This document shows positions 10,823 through 18,497 of a stretch of DNA of 24,945 bases, in pieces. Position 1 is the first letter of the stretch. Each line of letters starts with the position of its first letter. The notes beneath the pieces were generated by a model. The model had not been told where the DNA came from. It did no database searches and saw only the letters and a list, made by a program, of their open reading frames with translations. This DNA comes from Pseudomonadota bacterium (GTDB lineage: Bacteria; Pseudomonadota; Gammaproteobacteria; Burkholderiales; JABEVD01): assembly GCA_021811205.1 (NCBI GenBank), contig JAJZPK010000006.1:1-24945 (forward strand). Direction: 5' to 3'. The position numbers and the translations under genes were made by a program.

Positions 10823-11767
10823 ATGAATTCTGGAAAAAGGCTACTCCTCGTTCTTGCAGCTTTGGCACTGTCCGGCATGCTGTTCGCCCTCGCAAACGGC
10901 AGCGCCAGGATCGGATGGAACGACCTGCTTCACGCATCCCCGCTCGACCGCGAACTGATTTTCCACCTGCGCCTGCCGAGAGCCGTCAATGCCTTCACCA
11001 CTGGCGCGCTGCTCGCGATGTCCGGCGCATTGATGCAGGTCTTGCTGCGCAATCCGCTAGCCGATCCCTATGTGCTGGGCATATCGGGGGGCGCATCGGT
11101 TGCAGCGCTTTGCGCGATGCTCCTGGGATTCGCCTCCATCGGCGTATCGATCGGCGCCTTCGGCGGGGCAATCGCCTCCATGTTCCTGGTATTCAGCCTT
11201 TCCGGCGTCGGCAGGGAAACGAGGCTCTTGCTGACAGGAGTCGTCGTCGCATCCGGATGGGGGGCGCTCATCGCCATGCTGCTTTCGCTTTCCCCGGAAT
11301 CCTCCCTGCATGGCATGCTTTACTGGCTGATGGGCAGTCTGGACAACAATGCATCTCCCTATCCCGGGGTCATGGCGCTCCTCGTGGGACTCGCATGCAT
11401 CCTCCCCTTTGCAAGGGATCTCAATGTGCTTGCCAGGGGCACGCAGCTCGCAGCGAGCCTGGGCGTCTCCGTCAAGAACATGCAGGTCTCGATCTACGTG
11501 GTTTGCGCCCTGCTCGCCTCCGTTGCGGTCATGACGGCGGGAAGCATCGGATTCGTCGGTTTGATCGTCCCGCATGGCGTAAGGAGGCTGGGCGGTCATG
11601 ATCACCGGATCCTGCTTCCAGGAGCAGCGCTTCTGGGCGGGACGCTGCTGCTTTTCGCCGATACCCTGGCCAGAACGCTCATCGCGCCTCAGCAGTTGCC
11701 GGCAGGCGTGATCATGGCGCTCATCGGCGTGCCCTTCTTTCTCTATCTGCTGTTCCGGGAACCATGA
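10823..11767 (+). CDS. FecCD/BtuC-family ABC transporter permease
   Basis: This is a 314-residue inner-membrane permease of the FecCD/BtuC family, which imports cobalamin, haem or iron-siderophores. The family signature is clear: LRLPRAVNAFTTGALLAMSG and QVLLRNPLADPYVLGISGG near residues 50-90, and GFVGLIVPHGVRRLGGHDHR near the C-terminal third, where the ATPase docks. About nine to ten membrane helices are expected. Cobalamin is a reasonable guess but siderophore import cannot be excluded. No periplasmic binding protein or TonB-dependent receptor is encoded here, and only 31 bp lie upstream, too little for a cobalamin riboswitch. The stop overlaps the ATPase start by 4 bp. Confidence 0.92.
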   Translation: MNSGKRLLLVLAALALSGMLFALANGSARIGWNDLLHASPLDRELIFHLRLPRAVNAFTTGALLAMSGALMQVLLRNPLADPYVLGISGGASVAALCAMLLGFASIGVSIGAFGGAIASMFLVFSLSGVGRETRLLLTGVVVASGWGALIAMLLSLSPESSLHGMLYWLMGSLDNNASPYPGVMALLVGLACILPFARDLNVLARGTQLAASLGVSVKNMQVSIYVVCALLASVAVMTAGSIGFVGLIVPHGVRRLGGHDHRILLPGAALLGGTLLLFADTLARTLIAPQQLPAGVIMALIGVPFFLYLLFREP

Positions 11768-12531
11768 TCCTCCTCGAAACGCGCCAGCTTTCCGTTCATG
11801 CAGGCGAAAACTGGGCCTGCAAGGCGCTCGATCTTGTCGTATCGAGCGGCGAAAGATGGGGAATCCTGGGCGTCAACGGCGTAGGAAAAACGTCACTGAT
11901 GCTTGCACTCTCCGGAATCAGGGCACCTCATTCGGGAGACATCCTCCTGAAAGGCATGCCGATCGGAACCATGAAGCGCCGCGATATGGCGCGCATTTCA
12001 GGCATGCTGTTCCAGGACAGCGAAGACCGCTTCCCTTCCACGCTCCTCGAGACGGCATTGATCGGACGCCACCCCCATGTTCCGCCATGGCAAAGAGAAG
12101 GAATCGCAGACGAAGAAGCGGCGATGGCAGCATTACGCGAAGTCGGGCTTGCCGGCATGGAAAATCGACTTGCAAGCACGCTTTCAGGCGGCGAGCGAAG
12201 AAGACTTGCGCTCGCCACGCTGCTCGTTCAGGATCCCGAACTTTTTCTGCTTGACGAGCCGACGAACCATCTCGACATCCGCCACCAGGTGGAAATGCTC
12301 GACCTGCTCAAGAAGCGCACCGAGAATTCGGGAAAAGCGATCATCATGATCCTGCACGACCCGAATCTGGCTGAGCGGTATTGCGACCATATCCTGATGC
12401 TTCTCGGCAATGGACAGTGTCTTCCGGGCAAGAAGGAAGACGTCCTGACCGAATCGAATCTGAGTCTGATTTACCATCATCCCATCGTCTCGACGCCAGG
12501 GCCGCACGGGAATTTTTTTCTTCCCGCCTGA
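11764..12531 (+). CDS. ABC transporter ATPase partner of the FecCD-type permease
   Basis: This 255-residue ATPase belongs to the BtuD/FepC/HmuV group and would power the preceding permease from the cytosolic side. All expected motifs are intact: Walker A GVNGVGKTS at 36-44, Q-loop Gln84, signature LSGGE at 140-144, Walker B LFLLDEP at 160-166, D-loop HLD, and the switch His198 in ILHDP. The start overlaps the permease stop by 4 bp, so the two are almost surely co-translated. The gene ends directly against the stop of the convergent YihY-type gene, with no base between them. Confidence 0.93.
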   Translation: MILLETRQLSVHAGENWACKALDLVVSSGERWGILGVNGVGKTSLMLALSGIRAPHSGDILLKGMPIGTMKRRDMARISGMLFQDSEDRFPSTLLETALIGRHPHVPPWQREGIADEEAAMAALREVGLAGMENRLASTLSGGERRRLALATLLVQDPELFLLDEPTNHLDIRHQVEMLDLLKKRTENSGKAIIMILHDPNLAERYCDHILMLLGNGQCLPGKKEDVLTESNLSLIYHHPIVSTPGPHGNFFLPA

Positions 12532-13878
12532 TCAGACAGCGCCTGAATCCGGATTATAGGCGGGATGCTTGTAGGTTGCCGACTTGAACCCTGAAGTCAG
12601 AATACCCTTGTTCATCTTGGCGATCCGCTGACAGAGCGACTCGATGATTCTTCTCGACAGTTTCGCGCTGTATCCCATCATCGCTTCCAGGATCTCAGGA
12701 CTCAGGATGAACAGGAAACAGTTGTCTTCCGCGACCACCGTAGCCGTTCTTCGCTCGCCAAGCAGGTAGGCCATCTCACCGAATATTTCTCCCGGCCTCA
12801 ATCCACCCATCCTGATTTCCTTGCCTTGGTTTTCCCGGTAAAGTCCGACCTGGCCGGAATAAAGATAGTAAATCGAGCCAGTGTCGTCGTTCTGTCTGAT
12901 AATCACGTCTCCCTTGACGCAACGCATACCGTATTTCTCGAAGATTCTGCTGGAACGATCGAAAAGATAATGCTCGATCTTGTGTTCCAGTCTGCTGCGC
13001 GCCTCGCTGTCCAGAAATATTTTTTCCAGGGCGATCGCATCTATTTTTCCTGCCACGTAAAGGAATTGCGCCCAGATGAAGAACAGCGCACAGGCAAGAT
13101 AAACCCAGATCAGAACGAAGATGACATCCCCAAGCGAACCATACAGGCTGACGTACCTGTCGATGCGCACGACCTTGTTCAGAAAAATATCCAGCGCGTA
13201 AAGACTGAACGTGCACAGGAAGCTGTAAAGCAGGCCAGCGGAAATCGATGGCTTGATCCTAGGCATGTGGCGATACAGGATGAATACGACCATCCAGACG
13301 CCTGCGAAAGGTGTGATCGCGCCAATGGAGATGAGAACCAGCTTCAGGAAGCGTCCCAGTAAGGGGACATCGAGCGAACCGTAGTCGAAATGATTGAGGA
13401 GATAATCGTCGAATACGGTGATCCCGAGCAGCATGATGATGAATGGGATCGACAACATCGATGTCAGGCTGGACAGCACGATGCTTCTTCTGCTTGAATC
13501 GGTGAAGATCACCGAGAATGCATCGTGCACGGACTTCATCAAGCCCTTCGAGCTCCACATCAGAATCAGCACACCCAGGCCGTTCGTGATGTTCAGTAGA
13601 CGTGAAACCGCATCGATCCGCTGCTGAGGATCCTGATTGAGAAATTGCAGATGTCCCTGTTCGACAAGCGTACCGAATGCCTCCCTGATTTCTGGAAAAT
13701 CGGAAAAATAAGTATTGAGCAGATACGAGATCAGCACCACCAGGGGCGCAAGCGAAAGCATGGTGTAGTAGGCGACCGCTGCGGCATGATTCGGCACCTT
13801 GGACTTGAAAAAAAGGTTGAGCGTGACATAGCTGACCTGCGAAAACCAGTTGAATCGGTCGCGTATCGATTTGTGCAT
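12532..13878 (-). CDS. YihY/BrkB-type membrane protein fused to a C-terminal cyclic-nucleotide-binding domain
   Basis: This 448-residue protein has two parts. Residues about 15-285 are a YihY/UPF0761 (BrkB-like, once mislabelled ribonuclease BN) membrane domain with roughly six helices; the typical PNHAAAVAYYTMLSLAPL is at 29-46. Residues about 305-425 form a cyclic-nucleotide-binding domain: KGDVIIRQNDDTGSIYYLYSG (the beta strands), then the phosphate-binding cassette FGEMAYLLGERRTATV at 366-381, with the Gly-Glu pair and an arginine where ligand phosphate would bind. YihY function is not well established. The fusion suggests a membrane activity gated by cAMP or a related ligand, but that is inference. 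The start at 13878 has GAGGA upstream; a longer open frame to 14304 runs antiparallel-free through the NlpC gene in another frame and is not real. It lies 8 bp after the NlpC/P60 gene. Confidence 0.88.
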   Translation of the reverse strand: MHKSIRDRFNWFSQVSYVTLNLFFKSKVPNHAAAVAYYTMLSLAPLVVLISYLLNTYFSDFPEIREAFGTLVEQGHLQFLNQDPQQRIDAVSRLLNITNGLGVLILMWSSKGLMKSVHDAFSVIFTDSSRRSIVLSSLTSMLSIPFIIMLLGITVFDDYLLNHFDYGSLDVPLLGRFLKLVLISIGAITPFAGVWMVVFILYRHMPRIKPSISAGLLYSFLCTFSLYALDIFLNKVVRIDRYVSLYGSLGDVIFVLIWVYLACALFFIWAQFLYVAGKIDAIALEKIFLDSEARSRLEHKIEHYLFDRSSRIFEKYGMRCVKGDVIIRQNDDTGSIYYLYSGQVGLYRENQGKEIRMGGLRPGEIFGEMAYLLGERRTATVVAEDNCFLFILSPEILEAMMGYSAKLSRRIIESLCQRIAKMNKGILTSGFKSATYKHPAYNPDSGAV

Positions 13879-13886
13879 GGCTGTCC

Positions 13887-14345
13887 TCAAAACAATGTTC
13901 TTGCCCCTTCTAGATGCCTTGCAAAATACCTGGAAGAAAGGTTGCTGATCTTGATTTTGCCGTCCGTGCCCGGCGCATGAATGAAGCGGCCTTTTCCGAT
14001 ATAAATCCCCACATGCGAATAGGGTCGATGTTGCGTATTGAAAAACACCAGATCGCCAGGTCTGATTTCCTTCATCGAAATGCTTCTCGACACTTTCGCG
14101 ATCCTGTAGGCATTGTGCGGCAAATTCATACCGACTGCTTGCTTGTATATGTAGCTGACCATCCCGCTGCAATCCATGCCGCTCGACGGATTCTTGCCGC
14201 CGAAGCGATAATCCACTCCCATCAATCCCATGGCGTAGAGCACGACTTCGTCCCGGCTGCTTGCCTGGGCAGGCGTCTCCTGCCTCACCGGCGCAACCGA
14301 GCACCCTGCAATGAACAGAAATGCCAGTACAATCAGGCGATTCAA
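13887..14345 (-). CDS. NlpC/P60-family peptidoglycan hydrolase, lipoprotein
   Basis: This is a 152-residue NlpC/P60 cysteine peptidase that likely cuts peptidoglycan stem peptides in the periplasm. A very short signal peptide ends in IAGC, giving lipidated Cys15. The catalytic Cys59 is in MDCSGMVSYIY, His111 in SHVGIYIG, and His123 in FIHAPG fits the third residue. The YRFGGKNP segment before the cysteine is typical of the family. The start is a TTG at 14345 that overlaps the selD stop TGA; GGTGGAAG upstream is a plausible ribosome binding site. This start leaves a lipoprotein signal of only 14 residues, short but with a clear lipobox. In the same frame, upstream sequence is inside selD and looks like noise. 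The gene is the second of a selD-nlpC-yihY run. Confidence 0.88.
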   Translation of the reverse strand: MNRLIVLAFLFIAGCSVAPVRQETPAQASSRDEVVLYAMGLMGVDYRFGGKNPSSGMDCSGMVSYIYKQAVGMNLPHNAYRIAKVSRSISMKEIRPGDLVFFNTQHRPYSHVGIYIGKGRFIHAPGTDGKIKISNLSSRYFARHLEGARTLF

Positions 14346-15376
14346 GGATGCACTTCCACCATGGACGCTCCTGATCTGAGGCTTCCTATTTTTTGAGCGG
14401 CTTCGAACCCCTCTTCCCTGAAACGCGCAAGCACTTCCTTTTCGGATTCGGGCGAACAGGCAACCAGCAATCCGCCGCTCGTCTGGGGATCGCAAAGCAG
14501 TTTCCTCTGCCAGTCGACAATATCCGCAGCAAGCCGGACTTCTCCCCCATAACTGGCCCAGTTCCTGTCGACCGCACCGGGCGATATGCCGTCCATGCAA
14601 TGCTTGCCCGCCTCGGAAAAGACAGGAATCTTGTCGAATTCGATCGCTGCACCGATGTTCGATCCCCTGCATATTTCGAGTAGGTGGCCGAGCAGACCGA
14701 AGCCCGTGACATCGGTCATGGCATGCACCCCTGGCAACTCGGCAAGCCGGACGCCCGGCGTGTTGAGCCGGGTCGTGCTATCCAGCATGACTCGGTAACC
14801 CTCTTCCGACAACATCCCCTTCTTGAGTGCTGCGCTCATGATGCCGATGCCGAGCGGTTTTCCAAGTATCAGGCTGTCCCCCGCCTGTGCCTTGTCATTG
14901 CGCTTTACCTTGTCGGGATGGACGATGCCGATTACGGCGAGTCCGTAGATGGGTTCGGGAGAATCGATCGAGTGCCCGCCTGCGACCGGTATGCCGGCAA
15001 GTGTGCAGACCGCCTCACCGCCCTCCAGGATTTGTTTCATGACCTGGGCCGGCAACTTGTCAATCGGCATCCCGACGATCGCAAGCGCCATGATCGGCCT
15101 GCCTCCCATCGCGTAAATATCCGAAATCGCATTGGTCGCAGCGATCCTGCCGAAATCCCTGGCATCGTCCACGATGGGCATGAAAAAATCGGTAGTGGCC
15201 ACGATTGCAGTATCATTGCTGATTCTGTAGACGGCCGCATCGTCGCTCGAATCTTTCCCGACGATGAGATCGGGGTAGAATAATGGCGAGTCGGAAAGCA
15301 GTTCGCGCAAAAGTGAAGGCGCGATTTTGCATCCGCATCCGCCTCCGTGAGAAAATTTCGTGAGTTTGACCTGCAT
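14342..15376 (-). CDS. selD: Selenide, water dikinase SelD
   Basis: SelD uses ATP and selenide to make selenophosphate, the selenium donor for selenocysteine and for 2-selenouridine in tRNA. The 344-residue protein starts MQVKLTKFSHGGGCGCKIAP, where Cys14/Cys16 and Lys17 correspond to the catalytic Cys-Lys region. The key position is Cys (TGC), not a TGA-encoded selenocysteine. The nucleotide-binding aspartates (KDSSDDAAVY) and the AIR-synthase-type core with GHSIDSPEP are present. The ATG at 15376 agrees with the family N-terminus. It is divergent from mnmH, which consumes its product, with only 15 bp between the chosen starts. selA, selB and selC are not in the window. Confidence 0.95.
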   Translation of the reverse strand: MQVKLTKFSHGGGCGCKIAPSLLRELLSDSPLFYPDLIVGKDSSDDAAVYRISNDTAIVATTDFFMPIVDDARDFGRIAATNAISDIYAMGGRPIMALAIVGMPIDKLPAQVMKQILEGGEAVCTLAGIPVAGGHSIDSPEPIYGLAVIGIVHPDKVKRNDKAQAGDSLILGKPLGIGIMSAALKKGMLSEEGYRVMLDSTTRLNTPGVRLAELPGVHAMTDVTGFGLLGHLLEICRGSNIGAAIEFDKIPVFSEAGKHCMDGISPGAVDRNWASYGGEVRLAADIVDWQRKLLCDPQTSGGLLVACSPESEKEVLARFREEGFEAAQKIGSLRSGASMVEVHP

Positions 15377-15391
15377 ATACCGGGTGGTTTT

Positions 15392-16447
15392 TTGAGAATA
15401 TTGAGCAGCCCAACCCTAGCACAATTGAGCGACTTTGACGAGATCATCGATGTGCGCTCGCCATCCGAATTCGCGATCGACCATGTGCCTGGCGCCAAGA
15501 ATTATCCGGTACTGAATGACGAGGAAAGGGCGGAAGTCGGCACCCTGTATACCCGCGAGTCGCCCTTTCTTGCCAAGAAGGTAGGGGCTGCAATCGTCTC
15601 AAGGAATATCGCCGGCCACATTGAAGCCAGCTTCATGGACAAGCCCAAATCATGGAAGCCTCTCGTCTACTGCTGGCGCGGCGGAAAACGCAGCGGTTCG
15701 ATGGCGCATATTCTTTCCGAGATCGGCTGGCAGACGACAAGACTCGAAGGCGGCTACAAGGCCTATCGGACAATGGTGCTGGAAGCGCTCGAAACCCTGC
15801 CGAAGCGCTTCTATTTCAAGGTGATTTGCGGCCCGACGGGCTGCGGAAAAAGCAGGCTTCTGGAAGCGCTTGGCAAGATCGGCGCCCAGGTGCTCGATCT
15901 CGAGGCGATCGCGCATCACAAGGGTTCCGTGCTCGGAAACATGCCAGGCATCCCTCAGCCCAGCCAGAAGCGCTTTGAAAGCTGCCTCTGGTCCGCCTTG
16001 TCGGGTTTCGATCCGACTCTCCCGGTCTACGTCGAATCGGAAAGCAAGAAGGTCGGCGAATTGCGCGTTCCTCAATCGCTCATCGATGCCATGTGGGATG
16101 GCGAGTGCATCAGGATCGAAGCCGGATTCGAGACGAGAAGCGCCATTCTTTCAGAAGATTACGCCCATTTCTTCAGCCACCCTGAAATCCTCGTCGAAAA
16201 GCTGCAATGTCTCGCGCCATTGCATGGGCATGAGACGATCGCATCGTGGATCGGCATGATCGAAAAACGCGAATGGCATGCGCTCGTCTCGTCGCTGCTT
16301 GCGCAGCACTACGACCCCGCCTACAAGAAATCGATCGAGAAGCACTATCCCGGCTACAATGAGATGCCCATCTATCGCATACCCGGCCCGACAGAATCCG
16401 CATTCATGGATCTTGCCAACAGGATATGGACCCATCCCATGGTATAA
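15392..16447 (+). CDS. mnmH: tRNA 2-selenouridine synthase MnmH (SelU)
   Basis: MnmH replaces the sulfur of 2-thiouridine at tRNA wobble position 34 with selenium from selenophosphate, by way of a geranylated intermediate. The N-terminal rhodanese domain reads DEIIDVRSPSEFAIDHVPGA and has the catalytic Cys in VYCWRGGKRSG (residue 94 from this start). The C-terminal P-loop domain has GPTGCGKS, about residues 147-154. The start is uncertain. A GTG at 15347 would overlap selD head-to-head by 30 bp. TTG at 15392 or 15401 matches the usual few residues before the rhodanese domain, and I use 15392, giving 351 residues. The stop codon lies inside the probable promoter of arnT. Confidence 0.9.
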   Translation: MRILSSPTLAQLSDFDEIIDVRSPSEFAIDHVPGAKNYPVLNDEERAEVGTLYTRESPFLAKKVGAAIVSRNIAGHIEASFMDKPKSWKPLVYCWRGGKRSGSMAHILSEIGWQTTRLEGGYKAYRTMVLEALETLPKRFYFKVICGPTGCGKSRLLEALGKIGAQVLDLEAIAHHKGSVLGNMPGIPQPSQKRFESCLWSALSGFDPTLPVYVESESKKVGELRVPQSLIDAMWDGECIRIEAGFETRSAILSEDYAHFFSHPEILVEKLQCLAPLHGHETIASWIGMIEKREWHALVSSLLAQHYDPAYKKSIEKHYPGYNEMPIYRIPGPTESAFMDLANRIWTHPMV

Positions 16448-16448
16448 T
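16440..16448 (+). promoter_or_regulatory. Extended -10 promoter candidate for the arn operon
   Basis: TGGTATAAT is a perfect TATAAT preceded by TGn, the extended -10 form that needs little -35 sequence; no good -35 is seen. It includes the mnmH stop codon. Transcription would start near 16455, about 30 nt before arnT. No PmrA-type CTTAAG repeat was seen near it. Confidence 0.5.
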
Positions 16449-16484
16449 CACGCTTTTGACATTGCCGTCCAAAAGCGAAGCTTC

Positions 16485-18101
16485 ATGCCCATCAAATCCA
16501 ATCTGGTCCTCTGGATTTTTGCCCTGATCGCGCTGGTCTGGTTCAGCAATCTCGAATACCGCAAACTCGTCAGGCCGGACGAAGGCCGCTATGCGGAAAT
16601 TGCCCGGGAAATGGTTGCGAGCGGCGACTGGGTAACGCCGCGCCTCGATGGTATCAAATACTTCGAAAAACCTGCGCTTCAATACTGGGCCACGGCCATC
16701 GCCTATACGCTTTTCGGGCAGCACGAGTGGACCGCGAGACTGTGGAGCGGGCTCACGGGATTTCTGGGAATCCTGCTCATCTATTACACCGGATGCCGCC
16801 TATTCGGAGTCGAGGCCGGCTTCTATTCGGCGCTTGTCCTTGCCAGCAGTCTGCTTTATGCCGTCATAGGGCATATCAATACGCTCGACATGGGCGTCAC
16901 CTTCTTCATGGCATTGAGCCTTTGCGGCCTTCTGCTCGCGCAAAAGATTCCCGAAAAGAGAACGTTATGGATGTCCGTCGCCTGGGCTGCGATGGGATGT
17001 TCCGTCCTGAGCAAGGGGCTGATCGGCATCGTCCTGCCGGGGGCCGTGCTCGTGCTCTATTCACTACTGCAGCGCGATTTCACAATCTGGAAGCGCATCA
17101 CGCTGATTTCCGGCATGCTCATCATGCTGGCCGTTTCCGCCCCATGGTTCATCCTGGTCTGCAGGGACAATCCGCAATTCTTCCATTTCTTCTTCATTCA
17201 CGAGCATTTCGAACGATTCCTGACCAAGGATCATGGCCGCTATCATCCCTGGGGCTATTTCATCCCCATCCTGATCGCAGGCATTCTGCCCTGGACTGTG
17301 ACTCTTTTCGGGGCGCTGAAGAACGCTTGGAAGCGCGAGAGCGGCGAATTCCAGCCAGGCCGATTTCTCTTGATCTGGATCGTTTTCATCTATTTCTTCT
17401 TTTCAATTTCGGATTCGAAGCTGCCCTCCTACATTTTGCCGATATTCCCGGCCGCAGCGCTCCTCATCGGGAAAAAGCTTGCCGAAGGCGGAAAGCTTTT
17501 CTGGCACTTTCTGCCCGTCGCATTGCTTTCTGCAATCGGCCTGGCGCTTGCGCCGAAAGTCGTGCACTTTGCCGATCCCATCGTGCCGATTGAGCTCTAC
17601 CGGAACTACGTGCCCTGGCTCATGGCTGCAGCGGGTGTCGCCCTCCTTGGCAGCCTTTACGCGCTTTATGCAAGCCAGAAACACAGGAACACCAACGCCA
17701 TCATCGCCATTTCCATTTCGATGCTGGTGAGCGGTCAATTGATCATGGCCGGCCACAACAGCCTCGCCCCTTCGAATTCGGCCTATGACATCGCCCAGAA
17801 AATCAAGCCCTATTTGAAAGATGATGTGCCCTTCTACAGCGTTGCGATGTACGAACAAACCTTGCCCTTCTACATCAAGCGCACCGTCACCCCGGTCGCA
17901 TACAAGGACGAGCTCGCTTTCGGCATCGGACGGGAACCGAACAAATGGATTCCCGACATAGCAACCTTCGAGCGTATCTGGAAAAAGCAGCCCTATGCGC
18001 TTGCAATCATGTCGCCTCAACTGTACGCTCAGCTTGAAAATCAGATCCCTATGCAAATGATCGCACAAGACACGCGGCGCGTCGTGGTGAAAACCCCATG
18101 A
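16485..18101 (+). CDS. arnT: Undecaprenyl phosphate-alpha-L-Ara4N transferase ArnT
   Basis: ArnT is an inner-membrane GT83 glycosyltransferase that moves 4-amino-4-deoxy-L-arabinose from undecaprenyl phosphate onto lipid A phosphates on the periplasmic side. This lowers negative charge and gives resistance to polymyxin and cationic peptides. The 538-residue protein (E. coli ArnT about 550) has a hydrophobic N-terminus and about twelve predicted helices, the periplasmic motif RPDEGRYAEIAREM at 30-43 with acidic Asp32/Glu33, and YFEKPALQYW at 59-68. A soluble periplasmic C-terminal segment follows. The ATG at 16485 is chosen because a longer frame from 16278 overlaps mnmH and lacks family similarity. 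The arn genes downstream support L-Ara4N as the sugar. Confidence 0.9.
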   Translation: MPIKSNLVLWIFALIALVWFSNLEYRKLVRPDEGRYAEIAREMVASGDWVTPRLDGIKYFEKPALQYWATAIAYTLFGQHEWTARLWSGLTGFLGILLIYYTGCRLFGVEAGFYSALVLASSLLYAVIGHINTLDMGVTFFMALSLCGLLLAQKIPEKRTLWMSVAWAAMGCSVLSKGLIGIVLPGAVLVLYSLLQRDFTIWKRITLISGMLIMLAVSAPWFILVCRDNPQFFHFFFIHEHFERFLTKDHGRYHPWGYFIPILIAGILPWTVTLFGALKNAWKRESGEFQPGRFLLIWIVFIYFFFSISDSKLPSYILPIFPAAALLIGKKLAEGGKLFWHFLPVALLSAIGLALAPKVVHFADPIVPIELYRNYVPWLMAAAGVALLGSLYALYASQKHRNTNAIIAISISMLVSGQLIMAGHNSLAPSNSAYDIAQKIKPYLKDDVPFYSVAMYEQTLPFYIKRTVTPVAYKDELAFGIGREPNKWIPDIATFERIWKKQPYALAIMSPQLYAQLENQIPMQMIAQDTRRVVVKTP

Positions 18102-18469
18102 ATCTCACCAGCTTCATGCTCATTCTGACAGGCGTGCTGCTCAATGCGGCAGCGCAGCTGCTGCTCAAAGCAGGCACCAACGCGGTAGGCGCCTTCACGT
18201 TCAGCCGCAGCAACATTCTTCCGATAGGCTGGCAGATCGCAACCCAGCCTCCCATCATCGGGGGACTCGCTTGCTATGTCGTGTCGGTCGTGGTGTGGAT
18301 CATGGCCTTGTCCAGGGTCGAAGTCAGCGTCGCCTATCCGATGCTCTCGATTGGCTACGTGGTCAATGCGTTTGCGGCCTGGTACCTGTTCGGGGAGCAG
18401 ATTTCGCTCGCGAAGCTTGCCGGCATCGGCATCATCATCATCGGCGTCTATATCGTCTCGAGAAGCTGA
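18098..18469 (+). CDS. Small DMT/SMR-type membrane protein, ArnE/ArnF-like flippase subunit
   Basis: This is a 123-residue protein with four predicted membrane helices and SMR/DMT-like motifs (AAAQLLLKAG near residue 20, SVAYPMLSIGYV near 77-88, LFGEQIS near 97-103). In E. coli, ArnE and ArnF form a heterodimer that flips undecaprenyl-phosphate-L-Ara4N to the periplasm. Here only one such gene is present, between arnT and arnB, so it may work as a homodimer or with a distant partner. The start overlaps the arnT stop by 4 bp. Its length fits both ArnE (111) and ArnF (128), and I cannot assign one. Confidence 0.82.
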   Translation: MNLTSFMLILTGVLLNAAAQLLLKAGTNAVGAFTFSRSNILPIGWQIATQPPIIGGLACYVVSVVVWIMALSRVEVSVAYPMLSIGYVVNAFAAWYLFGEQISLAKLAGIGIIIIGVYIVSRS

Positions 18470-18473
18470 TTTC

Positions 18474-18497
18474 ATGAAAAATATCAAACTGACATGA
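18474..18497 (+). other. Possible seven-codon leader ORF overlapping the arnB start
   Basis: ATG AAA AAT ATC AAA CTG ACA TGA is preceded by GAGAAG at 18460-18465, an acceptable ribosome binding site 8 bp upstream. Its TGA overlaps the arnB ATG at 18494 (ATGA). arnB itself has no Shine-Dalgarno-like sequence in the 20 bases before it, so termination of this ORF could feed ribosomes to arnB. It may also be chance. Confidence 0.35.

Noticed and set aside
13879..14304. Upstream extension of the YihY-type gene
   Set aside because: The extra 142 residues lie over the NlpC/P60 gene in another frame and show no membrane or family features; ATG at 13878 has a good ribosome binding site.
15320..15340. 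Selenocysteine codon in selD
   Set aside because: The catalytic position is encoded by TGC (Cys), not TGA.
16441..16484. PmrA/PhoP-type operator before arnT
   Set aside because: No CTTAAG-type direct repeats or similar boxes could be seen in the gap or just before it.
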